Under the pieces are notes generated by a model. It had not been told where the DNA came from. It searched no databases and saw only the letters and a list, made by a program, of their open reading frames with translations. From contig DIEM01000023.1 of NCBI GenBank assembly GCA_002418625.1, positions 1 through 9,414 on the forward strand: a DNA stretch of 9,414 nucleotides, read 5' to 3'. Shown in pieces: positions 6,581 to 9,414 of this stretch (positions are counted from its first letter, which is position 1; each line of letters begins with the position of its first letter). The DNA is from Firmicutes bacterium UBA5774. GTDB taxonomy: Bacteria > Bacillota > Clostridia > Peptostreptococcales > Anaerovoracaceae. A program made the translations under genes and the position numbers.

Positions 6581-7039
6581 ATGGCAGGAAATTTGAAATA
6601 TGCCCACACAAATATTATCGCCAGAGATTGGCGCAAGCTTTCTGATTTTTATCAGAAAGCACTTGGATGTATTCCGGTTGTACCAGAGCGGGAATTCAAT
6701 GATGAATGGTTTGGAAAAGTTACCGGCATACCGGGTGCAGCTGTTGAAGGGATTCATCTAATGCTGCCTGGTTATGAAGGGTATGCACCGACGCTTGAAC
6801 TTTTTACCTACAATATTCCAGGCAAAACAACGCCGCTGAGCATCAATGACTGCGGATTTGCCCATATCGCATTTATGGTGGAGGATATAGAAGCTGTTCT
6901 TGAGTCAATCCTTGCGGAAGGTGGATCTGTTGTAGGGGAATCGGTGAAATCAGAAAATAAATATGCCGGAAAATTTCGCATGGTGTATGCAAAAGACCCG
7001 GAGGGCAATATCGTTGAACTGCTGCAGCAGGGATGGTAA
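6581..7039 (+). CDS. VOC-superfamily metalloprotein (glyoxalase/methylmalonyl-CoA epimerase-like)
   Basis: The 152-residue protein has the two beta-alpha-beta-beta-beta modules of the vicinal oxygen chelate fold. The four expected metal ligands are present: His9 (KYAHTNI), Glu73 (TLELF), His95 (GFAHIAF) and Glu146 (DPEGNIVELLQ). The first module also has the typical DWRKLSDFYQKALG, and the second EDIEAVLESILAEGG. Families with this ligand set include glyoxalase I, methylmalonyl-CoA epimerase and fosfomycin-resistance-like proteins; none can be chosen. Placed between an aminotransferase and E1 genes, it may handle a ketoaldehyde or 2-oxoacid-derived intermediate, or epimerise one (inference). 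GGAG near 6569-6572 precedes the ATG. Confidence 0.8.
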   Translation: MAGNLKYAHTNIIARDWRKLSDFYQKALGCIPVVPEREFNDEWFGKVTGIPGAAVEGIHLMLPGYEGYAPTLELFTYNIPGKTTPLSINDCGFAHIAFMVEDIEAVLESILAEGGSVVGESVKSENKYAGKFRMVYAKDPEGNIVELLQQGW

Positions 7040-7070
7040 AGCAAAAACAATTACATTAGGAGGGAAAAAA

Positions 7071-8051
7071 ATGGAATTATCTAAAGAGCAAATGAAAGAG
7101 CTCTATACGACGATGAGAAGAATTAGACGTTTTGAGCTTGAAGTGTCCAAGCAATTCAAAAAAGGTGTGGTACAGGGATTTGTGCATTTATATCTTGGAC
7201 AGGAAGCAATCGCCACAGGCGTCTGCTCGAATCTTAAGAATGAGGACTACATAACCAGTACGCACCGTGGCCACGGGCATCTCATCGCCAAGGGCGCTTC
7301 TACGAAAAGGATGATGGCAGAGCTTTGTGGAAGAGAGACTGGGTACTGTAAAGGCAAAGGCGGCTCGATGCATATCGCGGCAGCGGATCTTGGGATTCTC
7401 GGCGCCAACGGCATTGTTGGCGGGGGATTTGCCATTGCGGCAGGAGGCGGCTTGTCTGCTCAAATGCGCGGAACAGATCAGGTAACCGTTTGCTTCTTCG
7501 GTGAAGGCGCAACAAATGAAGGAACATTCCATGAAGCGATGAATATTGCAAGCGTCTGGAAATTACCGGTGGTATTTGTTTGCGAGAATAATCTGTATGG
7601 CATGTTTACCGATAGCAGGAAAATGCTGCCAATCGTTGATGTCTCTGTCAGAGCGGGAGCCTACGGCATGCCGGGAGTGACTGCGTATGGAAATGATGTC
7701 ATTAAAGTTCGTGAAATATCGGCGGAGGCTATAGATAGGGCCAGAGCCGGAGACGGACCTACCTTGATCGAGTTTAAAACATATAAGCATCACGGCCACT
7801 TCGAAGGAGATCCTGCCCGATATAGGCCAAAGGAAGAAGTAGAAGAGTGGCTGGCACAAGATCCGCTGCCACTCTTTGAAGCATATTTGAAAGAAAACGG
7901 CATTTTCACCGAAGAAGAAATAAAGGATATGTTCGATTCAATCGACAAGGAAGTTGAAGAAGCCCTTGCCTATGCATTGGACAGCCCCTTCCCTGATCCG
8001 GCTTCAGCGGTTGAAGATGTCTACACGGATATTATTGAGGAGGGCAGATAA
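7071..8051 (+). CDS. Thiamine-diphosphate 2-oxoacid/acetoin dehydrogenase E1 component, alpha subunit
   Basis: The start is ATG 7071, backed by AGGAGGG at 7058-7064; the frame is open further upstream but that part overlaps the VOC gene. The 326-residue product matches E1-alpha length. Features are STHRGHGH (63-70), the CKGKGGSMHI stretch (93-102), the thiamine/Mg motif GEGATNEGTFHEAMN (144-158) ending in ENN (172-174), WKLPVVFVCENN, and the HGHFEGDPARYR loop (241-252). The motif normally opens GDG; here it is GEG, a conservative change. It forms an alpha2-beta2 enzyme with the next gene, decarboxylating a 2-oxoacid or cleaving acetoin and passing the acyl group to a lipoyl E2. Similarity to AcoA is the best guess; pyruvate or branched-chain E1 are alternatives. 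Confidence 0.87.
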   Translation: MELSKEQMKELYTTMRRIRRFELEVSKQFKKGVVQGFVHLYLGQEAIATGVCSNLKNEDYITSTHRGHGHLIAKGASTKRMMAELCGRETGYCKGKGGSMHIAAADLGILGANGIVGGGFAIAAGGGLSAQMRGTDQVTVCFFGEGATNEGTFHEAMNIASVWKLPVVFVCENNLYGMFTDSRKMLPIVDVSVRAGAYGMPGVTAYGNDVIKVREISAEAIDRARAGDGPTLIEFKTYKHHGHFEGDPARYRPKEEVEEWLAQDPLPLFEAYLKENGIFTEEEIKDMFDSIDKEVEEALAYALDSPFPDPASAVEDVYTDIIEEGR

Positions 8052-8052
8052 A

Positions 8053-9039
8053 ATGAGGAAAATGGTTATGGCTAATGCCATTCGTGAAGGAATCCGACAA
8101 GAAATGGCGGCAGATTCAAGCGTCTTTTGTATAGGAGAAGATATCACCGGATTCAGAGGGTTTGGCGGCGGCTTTGGCGTTACAAGCGGCCTGTTGGATG
8201 AGTTCGGTGAAAAAAGAGTAAGAGATACCCCTATTTCAGAGCAGGCGATCGTTGGATTGTCAGCAGCGGCTGCGGCAACTGGAATGAGGCCGGTCGTCGA
8301 ATTGATGTTCAATGACTTCATGGGATGTGCCGGCGACCAGATCATGAACCAGGCAGCAAAATTCAGATATATGTATGGCGGCAGGATGCAGGTTCCAATG
8401 GTTCTAAGGCTGCCGACCGGCGCTGGAAGACAGGCTGCTGCGCAGCATTCCCAGAGCCTTGAAGCATGGCTCGTTCATATCCCGGGTTTGAAGGTCGTTT
8501 TTCCATCCACTCCAGCTGATGCGCTGGGATTGATGATCTCATCGATCAGGGATGATAATCCGGTCATGTTCTTTGAGCATAAAGTCATGTATGGCATGGA
8601 AGGCGAGGTTCCGGATGAGAATATTCCAATTCCTCTTGGACTGGCGGATATAAAACGCGAGGGTGCGGATCTGACGATCATCGCCACCGGAATGTGTGTT
8701 AGAAAATCACTTGCTGCGGCAGAAGAACTTGCCAAGGAGGGGATCAGCATTGAAGTGGTAGATCCAAGGACTCTGTTCCCACTAGATAAGGAAACCATCT
8801 ACAAATCTGTGGCAAAGACCGGGCGCGTCATCATCGCAACCGAAGAAGTCAAACGTGGTGCATGGTCTGCAGAAATGGCTTCCAATATCGCAGAGGATAT
8901 GTTTGAATCCTTGAAAAGCAGGATCATTAGGGTAGGCGAATTGAATACTCCGATTCCTTGCACCAAGGTTCTTGAAGACTATGTTGTCCCGCAGCAGCAC
9001 GATATTGTCAAGGCAGTCAAAGCGTCGCTGGGCAGATGA
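8053..9039 (+). CDS. Thiamine-diphosphate 2-oxoacid/acetoin dehydrogenase E1 component, beta subunit
   Basis: ATG 8053 lies one base after the alpha stop codon, with GGAGGG at 8039-8044, eight bases ahead, inside the end of the alpha gene; a second in-frame ATG at 8062 is further from it. The 328-residue protein shows the E1-beta hallmarks GEDI (28-31), RDTPISE (57-63) with the conserved thiamine-contacting Glu63, QHSQSLEAW (131-139), PSTPADALGL (151-160) and the C-terminal VDPRTLFPLD and transketolase-C-like IIATEEVKRGAW. Close coupling implies 1:1 translation with alpha. The product completes the alpha2-beta2 E1 heterotetramer in the cytoplasm. Confidence 0.9.
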   Translation: MRKMVMANAIREGIRQEMAADSSVFCIGEDITGFRGFGGGFGVTSGLLDEFGEKRVRDTPISEQAIVGLSAAAAATGMRPVVELMFNDFMGCAGDQIMNQAAKFRYMYGGRMQVPMVLRLPTGAGRQAAAQHSQSLEAWLVHIPGLKVVFPSTPADALGLMISSIRDDNPVMFFEHKVMYGMEGEVPDENIPIPLGLADIKREGADLTIIATGMCVRKSLAAAEELAKEGISIEVVDPRTLFPLDKETIYKSVAKTGRVIIATEEVKRGAWSAEMASNIAEDMFESLKSRIIRVGELNTPIPCTKVLEDYVVPQQHDIVKAVKASLGR

Positions 9040-9066
9040 TCCTGCAGAACGAATAATGTGATCAAA

Positions 9067-9084
9067 ATAATTCTTTGAGAATTG
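9067..9084 (+). other. Small inverted repeat in the gap before the E3 gene
   Basis: AATTCT (9069-9074) and AGAATT (9078-9083) are inverted copies around a 3-base loop, within the 60-base gap between E1-beta and E3. It has no T run and is weak; it could be a processing site or chance. The gap is longer than the others in this unit. Confidence 0.2.
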
Positions 9085-9099
9085 AACGAGGAGATTGAA

Positions 9100-9414
9100 A
9101 TGGATAAAGACATTATTATAATTGGAGGCGGACCGGGGGGATATGTCGCAGCTATCAGGGCAGCGCAGTTAGGCGCTTCGGTCTGTGTTGTCGAGATGGA
9201 CAAGATGGGCGGAACATGCCTAAACCGTGGCTGCATTCCGACCAAGGCGTTATATAGGAATGCAGAGATCTTGCATACGATGGAGCGGCTGGACGAGTTT
9301 GGCATTAAGAGCGGAGAATACACCATCGATGTTGAAAAAATTCAGCAGAGGAAAAACGGCGTCGTAACGCAGCTGCGCAACGGCGTCGAGCATCTGCTCA
9401 AGGGAAACGGCATC
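9100..9414 (+). CDS. Dihydrolipoamide dehydrogenase (E3), N-terminal part, 3' end outside window
   Basis: The first 105 codons are present and the frame is still open at the window end; family members are usually about 460 residues. Visible are the FAD-binding GGGPGG (9-14) with VVE at the end of the second strand, and the redox disulfide motif GGTCLNRGCIPTK with Cys40 and Cys45. The enzyme reoxidises the dihydrolipoyl group of E2 and reduces NAD+. It begins directly with the FAD domain, without the N-terminal lipoyl domain seen in some acetoin-type E3 proteins. GAGGAG (9088-9093) precedes the ATG by six bases. No E2 gene lies upstream in this unit, so it should be downstream or elsewhere. 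Confidence 0.93.
   Translation, partial: MDKDIIIIGGGPGGYVAAIRAAQLGASVCVVEMDKMGGTCLNRGCIPTKALYRNAEILHTMERLDEFGIKSGEYTIDVEKIQQRKNGVVTQLRNGVEHLLKGNGI

Noticed and set aside
6963..7070. Upstream extension of the E1-alpha frame
   Set aside because: It overlaps the VOC coding sequence in another frame and ignores the AGGAGGG at 7058-7064 in front of ATG 7071.

Overview
The window reads as part of a catabolic locus from a strictly anaerobic or facultative bacterium. The evidence is a tungsten/molybdopterin aldehyde:ferredoxin oxidoreductase fragment, an iron-type alcohol dehydrogenase, strong AGGAGG-type ribosome binding sites and a sigma-54 promoter. A Firmicute (Clostridia or relatives) fits the strong Shine-Dalgarno sites, but this is inference and the sequence alone does not settle the phylum. 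All genes lie on the + strand and no rRNA, tRNA, CRISPR array or insertion sequence was seen.

Region 1 (1-4952) looks like one transcription unit that entered the window already running. It holds the C-terminal part of an aldehyde:ferredoxin oxidoreductase (AOR), a 129-base gap, an MFS transporter, a class III PLP aminotransferase related to taurine:pyruvate aminotransferase, an iron-dependent alcohol dehydrogenase, and a small MoaD/ThiS-like beta-grasp protein ending in Gly-Gly. A 13-bp hairpin with AAAA/TTTT flanks follows and probably ends the unit.

Region 2 (4953-5140) is a regulatory region. It has a near-perfect sigma-54 promoter (TGGCAC-N5-TTGCA), an 8-bp inverted repeat (ACGTTGAA-N13-TTCAACGT) touching the -24 box, and an AT palindrome about 95 bases upstream of the predicted start of transcription.

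Region 3 (5141-9414) is a second unit driven from that promoter. It holds a second class III aminotransferase (about 70% identical to the first over 300 residues counted by hand), a VOC-fold metalloprotein, and the E1-alpha, E1-beta and (cut off) E3 genes of an acetoin/2-oxoacid dehydrogenase complex. No E2 gene lies between E1-beta and E3.

Working model (inference): a primary amine is imported by the MFS protein and transaminated to an aldehyde. The aldehyde is either reduced to an alcohol (Fe-ADH) or oxidised to an acid with ferredoxin as acceptor (AOR, whose cofactor could be sulfurated with help from the MoaD-like protein). The thiamine-dependent complex oxidises an oxoacid or acetoin linked to the pathway. 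The substrate cannot be named from sequence; taurine or another omega-amino acid is the leading guess because of the aminotransferase family.
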